Origin: Paragyromitra xinjiangensis
Lineage: Eukaryota > Ascomycota > Pezizomycetes > Pezizales > Discinaceae
Length of the DNA: 64,000 bases
Assembly (NCBI GenBank): GCA_038503065.1
Contig: JBCAMK010000007.1
Location: forward strand, 310,001-374,000
Direction of reading: 5' to 3'
The notes under the pieces were generated by a model. The model was not told where the DNA came from and did not search any database. It saw only the letters and a program-made list of their open reading frames with translations. The position numbers were made by a program, and so were the translations under genes. Positions 38,301 through 50,328 of the stretch are shown one piece after another. The stretch's first letter is position 1. Every line of letters begins with the position of its first letter.

Positions 38301-38429
38301 AGAAACCGGACTGGGCGCGAGTACAGGCGAAGTGTAGATGATCTGCCAGGAACTCTAGTTCCCTCACGTCTATTTCGTATTGAAAGTGGCAAGACCGAGT
38401 ATTACAAGTTACGCGCTTCTAGAAAAAAA
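35353..38429. other. Intergenic, no gene recognised
   Basis: About 3 kb, AT-rich, containing the small inverted-repeat element at 35915-36097 (separate entry). Open frames such as 37265-37597 plus and 37738-38220 minus show no motifs and overlap one another. Confidence 0.5.
35915..36097. repeat. Short inverted-repeat (MITE-like) element
   Basis: Left arm 35921-35943 reads ACTCCTGGGTGTGACGAAAC then TAG. Right arm 36062-36085 is its reverse complement with a 2-base insertion (CTAGTTTCGTCACACACCCA then GGAG). A second, inner pair follows: GGTGTGATAAA on the left and TTCGTCACACC on the right. The roughly 120-base interior is non-coding. Structure and size fit a small non-autonomous element or a hairpin-forming repeat; the outer boundaries are approximate. 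Confidence 0.6.
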
Positions 38430-39232
38430 ATGACTTTAACCTCAGCGAAACGAGCTGTTGTGCGACCATACAACCCAAGCACAGACTTTGACGATGTTGT
38501 AAACATCGTAATATCCCATCACCACTTTTTTCTAATCCTGTAACTGTGGTCTCAGAACCACCAACGAGCTAATACCAATGTACTCGATTACAGTGCAAAC
38601 TCACAGCTCACCCATCTATCCACCCTGCTGCCGACATTCTCCCCTACATATACGCCATCCCATACCTCAATCTCTCACCTGAAACCGCATTCGTTCTCTC
38701 CACCGGTAGTTCAGATGGCGTCGACGGAACCGACCCGACGGTATCGGGTCCATATGACGAGCAACCTCAAAAAGTGGTTGGATACATCATCGGTACGGCA
38801 AACACGCAAGAATTCGTAGCACGCTACCGATCAGAGTATCTTATCTCGGCAGATATACCACCTCTAGAGAACTCTTCTAGTTCCTTCGGAGAGAATAAAC
38901 TTCGAGATACATTCCTTCGTATCCTCCATGAGCCGGAGGGAATGTTACACGCTAAACACCCTGGGTTCTTGGAGAAATATCCCGCTCATCTCCATATCGA
39001 CATCCTGCCGTCTCACCAGAAACAGGGCTACGGCGGTATCTTGATGTCAGAGTTTCTGAGAGAGCTACGCAAAAAGGAGGCAAAAGGGGTTCATTTGGGG
39101 ATGAGGGCGGATAATACGCTAGCCGGGAACTTCTACAAAAAGCATGGGTTTGAAGAGTCTGCGGATATCGAAATGATCGGTACGACGTGGATGGTGAAAG
39201 GGTTGAAGCCGACCCAGGTGGACGGGAATTGA
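38430..39232 (+). CDS. GNAT-family N-acetyltransferase
   Basis: Acetyl-CoA-dependent acetyltransferase of unknown substrate. Exons 38430-38507 and 38594-39232 give 238 aa. The first exon encodes MTLTSAKRAVVRPYNPSTDF, the usual first strand of a GNAT fold (VRPYNPSTDFDDVVNI). The second contains VVGYIIGT (strand 4), the acetyl-CoA-binding motif HIDILPSHQKQGYGGILMSE with Q-x-x-G-x-G, and the C-terminal motif ADNTLAGNFYKKHGFEE. The N-terminal half, with PAADILPYIYAIPYLNLSPE, resembles fungal proteins of this family. The intron uses a GTAATA donor and a CTAATAC-like branch site with a TTACAG acceptor. An alternative acceptor at 38560 (CTCAG) would put the second exon out of frame. Confidence 0.85.
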
Positions 39233-42200
39233 AGGACTAGTAAACTAAGCCGGGATGAGATGAGATAGATTAGAGTTGTTTCAGACTGGTCAATTGGTAC
39301 TGTGGTAGTAAGGCCGTAGGCAATACGGTATAGTACGGGATTATTCAAATTAGTTGAGGAAAACACATGATCGATTCTCTGTGTCTTTTGGTGCGAAGAA
39401 GATAGGATATCAAAGAGGGCTGAGATGACCAACAAAAACCTTACAACATCATTGAACTCTTATCGCGAGAGACAGCCCCCACCCAGCGACATGTTGCCAT
39501 CTCTAGTTATCGGCACGGGATCGGATGGATCCCATACCATGGAAAGAGAAAAAAAAGGAAAAATCTGAGTTTGAAATCCAACTCCCCCTCAGCTAGGGCA
39601 GAAAAGACATTCACAATAAGATAAAAATCAAGTATTGTACGAATTAGTACGAGCGTTGCCGAAGTCGCAATATTTCGGTACAAACTCGGATGCGATCTTC
39701 AGTGCACCAACCCCAAAGGTGAAACAACCGAAGCGAGAATTTCGCTTCCGGGGGAGGGAGGTTTGTTCTCCTGCAAGATTCGCGTGACATTTGGTCGAGA
39801 ATGAACGAGAGAGCTGCGGAAGTCATGTCACTGGGTAAGAAAGGTTCCAAGGGCCCGTTTTGAGATGCAAAATCTCGGAGAACCGCAGTGTTGGGTTAGC
39901 AAAGATTTCAAGAACCACTAAGGTTCTGCTTCGCCATATGTGATATTCCTACCTCCAACATGTCGCTTATGATTGATACTGGGCTAAAAACAAACGACAC
40001 ATTTACAGCTGAATAAAAACCCTCATCATGCGCTTTCTACGATCGAAGACAGACTCATGTAGGTGCTCTACTCCACGCGCGGGATGAATTAGTCATTCGA
40101 CCGCATAGCCCGAATCCCGAGAAGCAGTCTCGCATTCTTGGTTTTTATATCTGGAAATCCGACGATAAGTACTGCAATCCACAAGGGTTTGCCACCGTCC
40201 TGGTAACTGTCTCATTCCTGTGACCAAGCCGATGGTAATGGCCTAAGACCCACAGTATGAGATCATCGGACGCATCCGGCGAGATTAATTGAAATTCTAC
40301 CAAGGTACCGATATGATATATCGGCGACGAGTGAGAATACGGCGCAGCAGTAACGTGGCGTTGACCATACGTACTATTAAATCCCCGATCGGTGCCGAAG
40401 AAGCCCCGATGCATGCTAGAAGTCAATTGTGCTGAGTGAGGATCGTGTGAGAGCTCAAAATCCAAGATTGAAGCAGATAGACATGACCTAATAAGGGTTT
40501 GTAGGCAGCCTGACGTCGTCGAAGGGGATAATACTTTATACTAAACTTTAACCCTTGGTCTGCCTTGGGATCTAGACCGACGCACTGCATTTCTCAGTGG
40601 CACTCTTTGCCACACGGTTGTGCAATCGACGTAGCGGCCATCATTCCAATACTTTATGTGAGAGATAGCCTAAGTAAAGAATATATGGAAGTCACGTATT
40701 GTGGCACCAAGCCCAGTGTCCTCTCTGCGGGGAAAATAAATTGGGTAGGTAGACAAATGTGGGAATCTTATTACTGCAAGTCGAGTATGCACCAATCAAA
40801 GGCTCAGAATTTCAAAAAAGCTTAGGCGAGCTAGTGGCTTATGACCTTGCCTTAGGAATCTGAGCCGGAAGCGTGATCAGGGCGTTGCTTTACGATGAGC
40901 CGCAGAAATGCTGTGTCTCGAGTAATGAAGGTGGTAAGACGATGACCGCCTTGCGCCGGGCCGGATCAGACTCCTAGCGATACCTATATGTAGGCAAAAA
41001 TATAGAGTACTTTAGATGGAATTCCCTCTCGTACGTCACTAAGCTTTTCGCATGCATAATACGCACCGTGTTTCTCTTGCGTGTGGAGGAAGGTTTCATT
41101 TTTTTCATTTTTTTTCCTTTCTTGTCGCACATGGGTTCAGGTAGAGGTGTGACGAAGCCATGCTACTCCAAATAACGGTACATACTAGTACAATAGAGTT
41201 TTGCATTTTTTATTTTGTGCACCAGAAAGATGAAAATGTGGGAGCCATTTGATACCGGGAAGAGAATAAGGCAGGAATAAGAGACGATTCGCGATAGCTG
41301 CCATGTGAGCGAGAGCTTATTATTCCCTCAGAAGCTGCCCGGGGAGCCGACTTTCGCGACCGTTTTATGCGGAGGATTTGTTTCCATGCGGCGTTTGGAC
41401 ACCGAATCGAGCTAAGGAAAGCCCCAACGGGTAGAAAGATGCCTCATTAAGTCGATTTCGATCAACCGACAGCCGATCTTTCCCTTTGCAGGGGAACCTG
41501 CAGCTCTGTCTTGCCAAGCTATCACAACCATGCATCGCATAATTTATGTAGTGTGGAGCACAGGCCCCCAGGCCCTCAGGCTAGCTACCTCTTTAAAAAT
41601 TGAAGCTGTGAGGATACCTTCACCCCGCTTTCGAGTCAAAGGGGTGAATCGGTAGAGATCCATTGACCAGGTCTTTGTGATAATTCTGGGGGGAATTTGT
41701 GTGCTTTTTGTGCTGAGATTTTTTAAAAATTGTTTTTTTGACAAGTCTCAGCAACATTCTTGACGCCTGCGGACGACACGGCGGGGACGGACCCTCACAT
41801 CGAAATCTGCCGCCGTTGTCACGCTCGGTTCGTCTCGGCATTTCATTTGGCACAGAAACCCCTTCCTTGCGGGCAGTGAGGGGAGCAAGGAACAAAAAAG
41901 CACGAAATACAATAGAAATCCCCTGGCCGCGCTCAGACTGAGAAACATTAATCACTCACCGCACCGGCGAACCCAGCGTCCATCATCTGTCGATTCCAGC
42001 CCGTCGTTCTGCCCTATCCAAGCACAGCAGTAAACGCGAGGAAGGGTTGCCGCCGGTCTGAAACCATAAGAGCCATACAGAAGCAACAGATCTTCCAAAG
42101 GGGCCGCCTTGAGTCCGTGACAGAGAGACGGAGCGACTGCAGCAGGAGGAGTGGAGCGAGTATCATAGGTAGCTGCTACATAGGACAGGACAGCTTGGGC

Positions 42201-43262
42201 CTTTTTTGGGACCAGGGAGAAGAGTGGTAGCCTGAGAAGGGTCGATAGCTTTGAGATCAGGCAGAGTGAGGGTGTTTGGGGGGGGGGTGTGTGGAAACAG
42301 TGATCGCCGAAAGAAGCAGAGAGATACATAGTGGTGGTGCAAGGCCAGATCGACCAACATTACCACAGTTGCTTCTCCATCTCACCACCCGCACCCAAAG
42401 GAGAAGAAGCAGAAGAGGACAGCAGCCGTCTCCAGATCCATATTCCGCTGTTGGGTTTGCAGCACCAGCATTTACAGATATTGCCTGTGTCATTCTATTC
42501 TCGTCCAAGCATTGTCTGAGCAGCAGTAATAACAGCAGCAGCCCAGTAGCTGGCCAATCTTCCATCCAACCGCAACCATCCAAGCGCCCGGCCTCCACCG
42601 ACTGTCTTCGCTTTAACTTCCCCGCCTAACAACTCGCGGTTTCTTAAAATTCCGCTCGTCAAATCAAATAACTCCCACACAGCCAGCCATAGTTCAGCCG
42701 TCAGTGGCTTCATCAAAAGCCATCAATATACCGCCAGATCTTAACCCAGTGTGAGAGCAGAAGCTCACGTAAACCCGAGAAATATGTACTCCGATGCGGC
42801 GGTGGTGAGTCTCTCCTTGTTCCCTTTTTGGTTGGACCCCGTCAGTTGCAGGAGCAAGCCCCCTACCGCACCTCTACCCCCCCCGACACCACGCTGCTGC
42901 CCACCACGCACCCCCCCCACCTTCCCTCTCCCTCCAATATCCACCCCTACTCTATTCCTAACGCGGTTCCTTCTCGAACCTCTCTTATCTCCTTTTCCCT
43001 CTCCTCCCATCTACATCCCATCGTTCACGCACGCACACGCACAAACATACATACATACACACATTCCCGCACCGTCTCGAATTTGATGCAAAAATAGCGA
43101 AACACAAAATAGACCTTCTGTACGGATTCAACCAGATACCCACCCCCCATCGCGCCATACAAATAAACCTTTCATCGCGTGCTAGTCCGAACCGTCAAGC
43201 TGACTTATACTTCTACTCTCCAGTTCGCTTCTGCGAGGCTCAAGCCTGCCAGAACACGGTTG
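39233..43262. other. Long intergenic region with Cdc24 5' leader
   Basis: About 4 kb without a recognised gene. The section 42250-43260 is rich in CT and CA tracts and probably contains promoter, 5' UTR and possibly a UTR intron of the downstream Cdc24 gene. An ATG at 42783 followed by a GTGAGT donor at 42804 could be a first coding exon joined to the acceptor at 43214. Other open frames overlap in conflicting frames and lack motifs. Confidence 0.45.
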
Positions 43263-46200
43263 ATGACCGTGGAGATCGATCAGACAGCACTCCTCCGAGC
43301 TCAGACTGCACCAGCAGCAATGAACGGTGCCATCCACGCCCCGATGGGAACCCCATCGATTGTTTCGTCTTCCTCGCTGTCGATTGCCAGTGGAACAACT
43401 GGCATGACGTCTCCTACCATCAGCCTCTCAACACCTATCGGCAATGACTCGCTCATCAACAAGAAAGCAGATCCTGCTCAGGGACTTTATCAGACGTGTG
43501 TGGCTCTCCGGGAAAGATTGCTCCTGGTCCCAGACTTCGAACGGTTTTTGGAACCCATCCCGGGAACAGCGGAGGATCCGGTTAGCCAGCTATGGAGGTG
43601 TTTTCGGATGGGATCAAGTCTCTGCGTACTGTTTAATGCTACACGGCCGGTAACGCCTATTCAAGATGAGAGACTAAGGCCCGACCTTGGAAGTCCTAAC
43701 GATATGAAAGCTGCGACCTACCACTTTTTGCAAGGAATTAAGAGGGAACTAGATATCGAGGGAGAGGACTCGTTCATGATTCACAACCTATACTCGGATG
43801 ACACAAATGGGTTTGTCAAGGTGAGCTATATTTTATCATGGAATCATAAGTTCCATTGCACCCTTAAATTTTCGAAGGCTGGCCCCCACTGCCAGTCTTG
43901 ATTGGGCAAGGCTAAATTTACGGGTAATAAGGTCACAAGAACCGTCAGTAAAATACTGGATGTCTTGAAAGAACGGAACCTCCTTCTTCACAAGGGACCT
44001 AGCGATCCGAACCGTAGCTCCTCCGAACGAAAGCCTCTGGACAACCGCGCCCGTGTTGTTCAGGAATTGGTGGATACAGAACGTAAATACGTGCAGGATT
44101 TAGAAACGCTGCAGGATTATATGCGGACATTAGAGGCAGATGAGGTACTTGGAAAGGATTTGATTCACATATTGTTTGCGAATCTGAATGCTCTGGTGGA
44201 TTTTCAACGGAGGTTTTTGATCAGAGTAGAAACACAAAACGACCGGCCGTTCGAGCAGCAGGATTGGGGAACACTTTTTGTGGAATACGTAAGTTTCACC
44301 TTAGATATTGCAAGAGTGGGCCTGTTTCTGAAATCACATCTTGTTAGTGCCGCGAACCGGAGGAACGTGTTCAACAAAATGGAGATCCCATCGGAAGACC
44401 CGCATACCAGGAAACTTTCGCTATATATCAGCCTTATGCTTCGAACTTCAAGAACGCCCAAGACTTGGCAATGGAGGAAAAAGCAAAACTGGAGAGGAAA
44501 CCGCATCCTGTATACCAACAACTCAATGCATTCCTCATCAAGCCCATTCAGAGAGTGACGAAGTACCCGCTTCTACTACGAGTATGTTAACCAATCAGAA
44601 AAGATATCGGAGGAGGAGAAAGTCTAACAAAATTACAGGACCTGATAAAACACACTGATCCCGTTGAGGCTGAGGAACAGAATCTCCAAAAAGGGTTGGA
44701 AGCTATAGAATTTATCAACAGAAAGATAAACGAAGCTATCCGGAAAGCAGAAAATGTTGAGAGCGTAAAGGATTTGGAGGGACGGGTTGAAGATTGGAAG
44801 GGTCATAAACTGGAACATTTTGGTGAGCTATTGCTACACGGACAATTCTCCGTGATCAAAGGTGATCAGAAGGGGGATGTTGAGAGAGAGGTTTGTCACC
44901 TGGATGCCCATGGGGTTGGATTTACGGCTAATATTGTAGTATTATATCTATTTATTTGAGCGCATATTGTTGTGTTGCAAGGAAGTAGGAACTGGAAAGA
45001 AACAAAAGCAGGCAATGATGGCAAAGCCAAAGCCCGGGAAAAAGAAGTCAATGCTACAGCTGAAAGGCCGGATATTCATGCAGAATGTAACAGACGTGAT
45101 TTCGTTGGCTAGGAATGGTAGGTATTGGTTTGGTTGGAGATGCTGGGATTTACACTGACGTATATAGGCTCGTACACCCTGCAGATTTTCTGGAAGGGTG
45201 ATCCTGGTGTGGAAAACTTTATTATCAAGCATACAAACGAAGAGAGGCTTGACCAATGGAGCAAAATGTTGCAGAAACAGAGAGAAACGTTTAGCAGGGC
45301 AGGAACTCCAGGCAGCCGTGGAGGCCGGACCAGCGGAGGGCGATCAACGGCAACTACAGAATTTGCTTGGATGGTCAATACCGATTCTACTGACCAAGCA
45401 ACGACTGCTGAACTCTCGGAGGACGAAGAGGATGCAGAAGATACTGCTGATGCGCCACTACAGAATGGAAGCTTGCACTCTGGTTTCAACATGCCTCGAA
45501 ACGGCTCTAACTCGAGTCTTCGGTCTCGCTCGGGCACGAATGAGAGTTTGCAATTACAACAACCTCAGCCACCGCTAGGAGCATTTCCCGGAACGTATGC
45601 ACGACCAAATCAAAGATACCCCCAGCCTGGAGGATCCTCTCAACCCCCACTAACTCTGGTTACCGGTGTTAGTCCTATGTCACAAATTCACGACGCTTCC
45701 TATTTTTCTCCCGTAACAGAAACTCCCATGAGCACGCGCGTGAGCTCCTCATCAAGCCAATTTCCATTCCCTAGAACGTCCACGCCCGGCTACGTCGAAG
45801 AAAACCGTCGGTTCACACCACCAAGCGGCTTCACGCCGCCAAATATGTCGAGATCAACATCGAGGGAAGGTGCTGCGATTGCTGCAAGCCAAGCGCAATT
45901 TGCCCACCACAGTCAAGTACAAGCAACTAACCGCCTGCAGCGACCATCGCTGCCGGGAATGGGCCCACCACCTGTAGGCACCCACCAACAAAACAGGATG
46001 CGATCAGCGAGTAGTCCGAATATCCACCATCTTCCTAGCCAAGCACAGCTTGCTCGGTCACCTGGTGGTCCAATTCCTCCTATGCCTACCTTACCATCTA
46101 GTTACGTTGCGTATAGTGGTGGCCCTGCGGTAATAAACCGAAGCCAGAATAGTTCGCCCACCTCGCCAGGTTTGCCTATTCAGGGGACACCAGCAAGAAA

Positions 46201-46573
46201 CGACTCACCCGTCCTTCCTGAAAATGGGCCAAGATATAATGGCATAAATGGGGGTTCTTCTGTGGCGCAAGCACAGGTTAAGCTCAAGGTCAATTATGGA
46301 AATGACAAATTTGTCATCATTGTTCCGTATAATATCCCCTACCTTCAGCTTATGGACCGGATCGAACGAAAAGTAAAGATTTGCGGAACTGGTTCAGAGG
46401 TACCCGGTAATCCCATTAGGATAAAATACCAGGATGAGGATGGCGATTTCATCTTGATGAACTCGGATGACGATGTACTCATGGCATTCGATGTGTTTGG
46501 TGAACCTGGGAGGAACGACGGTTCCGGGATAACAGGTGTGGTTACTCTTTACGTATCTGTGTCTGTGTCCTAG
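43263..46573 (+). CDS. CDC24: Cdc24, guanine nucleotide exchange factor for Cdc42
   Basis: Activates the Rho GTPase Cdc42 at sites of polarised growth, and in fungi links to Bem1-type scaffolds and NADPH oxidase regulators. Exons: 43263-43820, 43932-44288, 44411-44581, 44639-44890, 44940-45117, 45168-46573; about 973 aa. Domains in order: Cdc24-type calponin-homology region (about 70-186), DH/RhoGEF (about 226-395, RARVVQELVDTERKYVQDLE to LIKPIQRVTKYPLLLRDLIK), PH (about 415-545, YIYLFERILLCCKEV), a long Ser/Pro/Gln-rich linker, and a C-terminal PB1 domain (about 876-970) with the acidic OPCA motif YQDEDGDFILMNSDDDV. All junctions are GT-AG and in phase. The start is the first in-frame ATG of the main exon; a spliced upstream start at 42783 is possible. 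Confidence 0.93.
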
Positions 46574-48458
46574 GCGGGAAGGGCTTTTCTTTCTTTTCTT
46601 TTCTTTACATATTTGGAAAGATTTTTTGTGGGGTTCTGCTTGTGCATTCTTGGCTTGATTTTTCGAGGCGATTGACGGGTGGGTGTGGCGTTTACGAATC
46701 TTTCATTTTTTTACACCATTTCGTTTGTTTTGACGTCTCCAATTTTTTACTATTCTTCTCTCCTTTACATGTTATCTTGGAAATATTTGGGGGTTCAAGT
46801 GGGGTTATTATCTTGTTCTTTCATAATTTGCCAGCTACTATCGATTAGTGGGTATTAGTTTGGAAGAGAAAATTGCGGTAGGGAAAAAAGTAGAGGCGAC
46901 ACAACATAACGAAATGGCAGCGTGGTTTGGGATAGTGTACTTTTGTCAGGTTTTATTTGTTTTTTTCTTTTTGTTTGGAAAACCACTTTCTTTTGGGGAC
47001 AGTCAAAGGGGTTATTTTTTCTGTCTCAGCGGTCGTTGAACATCAGCGTCAGTTTGTTTAATTGGAAAATTCTTTCTTTTTACGTTTACTTTACAGTATT
47101 TTTTTTCCTTCCTTTCTTAGCAGTTAGAGTAGGGGTAGGAGGTGGGCCCTCGCGGGCCGTTTTCGTTTACTGTAAGATTGCCATTGCCAAAAGCGCACGT
47201 GGCCGGAGATGAAGAAAATCGGAGTACATATTATGTCATACCAAATTGTCCGAGAAGCTCTGTATGGATCTAGCTGGGTCTTGGAGGTGGTTGAGCAAAT
47301 TATTGTAAAGTATCCAGTAACTATTTATGTGGGGTGCACGTGCGCGTTTAAACAGCGTTTGGATTCCGTCATCACTCGAGTCTTCTTTGTCCACCTGGAC
47401 TAATTTTTTTCTGTTTCTTTTTCCTCCCACTCTTGCTTTTTTTTTGTGTGGGATTTTTTTTTCCTATCCATTTTTAATGCAGGGAAAATGCTGTGTTGGA
47501 TCCTACCCTAATACATACTTTTTGAAGTCTTCTTCCGCGCCGCCGTCATGCAACCTGCAGCCCAACCCGCTCCAGTGGCGGGGACGGTAGTAGTCACGGA
47601 GTAGCTGTGGTAGAATGGTGTTGCGTTTTGGTTTGGTTGGTTGAGAGTGGGGGGTGTGATGTGATAGGGCTGGCTACTTGACTTGCTGCAGTATCTCTCG
47701 TTCTACGAAAGAAGATAGGTTTTTGGTTTGTGAGCTTGTCTATTGGGCTGGGGCTTTTATGTTGCACCCTATCAATATCTTCACAGTACTTAAGGTTTTA
47801 CCTAGATAAGTAATGGAGTGGGGGATATCTGCACTTCTTTCGAGTTGCACCTTAGGAAGAGGAGTTGATTGGTTTTTGCGGCTAGATACGTTCGAACACG
47901 GGGAGGGTTTCGGGTATGCAACAAAGCGGCTTGGATCTTTAGGGGGTTGTGGTGAAGGTTGGTTCTATTTTTGAATGCTCAGGGATGTTCCTCGGGGCTT
48001 TATCTTATGCAATAGTTTACATAACTAAATGTAGAGTACTCCCAGTATCAGCTGGGAGATGTAGCTAGGTTTTCGATCTTCAGGGTTTATATACAATAGT
48101 AGTAACCCGCAGTCAATTTAGGATACTTTCAGCCCAAATACCGACATGTCAGTATTCCTTGGCGAAAGCCACTTCTCTGAACGCCTTCCCTCCATCCCCG
48201 TGATACATGAATGGTCAATGATTGAGACATTGGCTGAGAAGACGCGTACTGTCAGCCTGCAGGGTTTGCATAGATTGCGTCACGATGCCCAATTAAGCCT
48301 TTTGAGGCTCTCACGTACCGCAATGTGGGGAAAGCGGGGCAGGACGGCAGGATGGATTTCAACAATAAAAACTCCCCACTCTCGAGCTTGGCCCCCCCCC
48401 GAGATTCTCCATTGTCCTATCTCTTGACCATCATTTACAATTCCGATTAAAACTGAAA
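46574..48458. other. Intergenic, T-rich 3' region of Cdc24
   Basis: The first kilobase is strikingly T-rich and likely includes the Cdc24 3' UTR and terminator. The rest holds only short motif-free open frames. No RNA gene or transposon was recognised. Confidence 0.5.
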
Positions 48459-50328
48459 ATGGATTTTACTCCTAAGCCACTTCGTAGAGTCGATACTGGT
48501 ATGAATTTCTTTGATATTATATGCATATGAGTGGATTTTTTTTGGCCAGAACCTAATATTGAGAAGAACGCGATTCTTCACCGCATCAGCGGTTCAGAGA
48601 GAGCCAGAAGGGTGTTGGGCATAAACATCCTGGGCTAGATCCGACTAGGTCTTCTACGTACGTTTGCTAGCTCCTTTACTTCACAATGAAATTGTTCAGT
48701 TTCAACGTGTAGTCTGACTAATATTCCTATAGTGGTGTGGTTTGGACCACCGAGAGAGCCTATGAACATGGTTTCGACGAGGACCCAGAAGCATGGGGTA
48801 ATCTTGGCCAAGGAGCTCCCGAAGTCGAGGACGACATCCCAGATGCCTTCCTCAAGCCTACAAGCATCGATATCTCTGTTTCCTCGCGCGAATACGGTCC
48901 TACACCTGGCATCAAACCTCTTCGTGAGGCTGTAGCAAACTTGTACAATGCTCACTTCCGTGTGGGTAAAGAATCACAATATACCTATGAAAACGTATGC
49001 ATAGTCCCTGGAGGCCGTGCAGGCTTGCTTAGGATTGCTGCGGTTTTGGGGAATGCGTATCTGAGTTTTTTCATCCCTGACTACACTGCATATAATGAGA
49101 TGTTGGGCCTGTTCAAAAACTTCGCGGCTATTCCGACCCCGTTGGACGAAGAGGATGCATATATGATCCATCCAGAGAAGGTCAAGGAAGAAGTTAGGAG
49201 AGGGGTTAGCGTAATCCTTACGAGCAATCCGAGGAATCCAACTGGGCAGATGTTGAAGGGAGAACCACTGAGGGAGGTCCTGGATATATGCAGGGATAAA
49301 TGTACCTTGATTATGGACGAATTCTATAGTGGGTATGTGACGGGTTACCCTGCAATGTCGCGATATAGCTTATTGACGAAAAATAATCAACAGGTACAAT
49401 TATACGAGCGGCTGTGACGGAACCACTGTCAGTGCAGCAAGCTATGTGGAAGGTATAGCTACCGACTTTTTTTCTATATCTGAAATATTTACTGACATGA
49501 ATGATAATACAGACGTGAACGAAGATAACGTTCTCCTCATTGATGGAATGACGAAGCGATTCCGTCTCCCAGGTTGGCGCATAGCGTAATGAACCTACTC
49601 TTGCTTTTCCCCCATCACCACTCAATTTGTTTCATCCACTGATTACTCATAACAGATGGATCGTTGGCCCTAACGAATTCATCAAAGCCATCGGGTCATG
49701 TGGCTCGTATCTCGACGGTGGCGCAAACGTGCCTTTTCAGTTAGCATCTATACCGATGCTTGAACCCGATCTCGTCACGAGAGAAATGGCGGCGCTGCAG
49801 AAGCACTTTAAAGAGAAACTTGACTACGTTATCGAGAGGCTGACGGGCATGGGCTTCAAATTTCCGGTTAGCCAAATTTTCTCCTATTAATTACCGCATT
49901 GAGCCTTGATGGGTTGTTTGCTAAAATATTTGGCACTCTGTTTTTAGAACCGGCCGAACTCGACTTTTTACGTAAGTCTCACCATCCCCATAAAATTTTG
50001 ATCATGGATGCTCACTCGATGTCATACAGCTGTGGCTTGATCGTAAATACCCTAGTCTTATTCCCTTTTGGGCTTGCTTACTAACATAACTCGCTATCCT
50101 AAAGTCAGCCATTTGCCCGAGGAAATTCGAACCGGGCTAGGTTTCTTTGAAGCTTGTCTGCAAGAAAAGGTCATTGTCGTTCCTGGGATCTTTTTCGATC
50201 TGAACCCCAGCAGTCGCAGAGACCTATTCGATAGTCCCTGCCATCACTTTGTTAGACTTTCCTATGGGCCGAGATGGGAAAGTTTGAAGAAGGGATTGGA
50301 CGGTATTGAAAGGGTTTTGAGGAAGTGA
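48459..50328 (+). CDS. PLP-dependent class I/II aminotransferase (possible frameshift)
   Basis: Fold-type I transaminase; the amino donor is unknown. Exons: 48459-48498, about 48550-48657, 48733-49332, 49394-49452, 49513-49585, 49656-49866, 49948-49971, 50030-50042, 50105-50328. Exons 7 and 8 are microexons of 24 and 13 nt, needed to keep the frame through PNSTFYLWLDLSHLPEE. The catalytic lysine is in DGMTKRFRLPGWRIAW, and family motifs include NLGQGAPE, REYGPTPGIKPLREAV, PGGRAGLLRIAAVLGN, LTSNPRNPTGQ, DEFYSGYNY and HHFVRLSYGP. In exon 2 the frame that looks homologous at the start (PNIEKNAILHRISG) is not the frame that joins exon 3 (KHPGLDPT); they differ by one base. This is either a real or sequencing frameshift, or the acceptor lies downstream at 48561. 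The other exons are intact. Confidence 0.85.

Noticed and set aside
41151..41175. GGTGTGACGAAG similar to an arm of the 35.9-kb hairpin element
   Set aside because: Only about 12 bases match and no partner arm is present, so it may be chance.
43179..43262. Extension of Cdc24 upstream of the ATG at 43263
   Set aside because: The open frame has no ATG in this stretch; a spliced start at 42783 remains possible but unproven.
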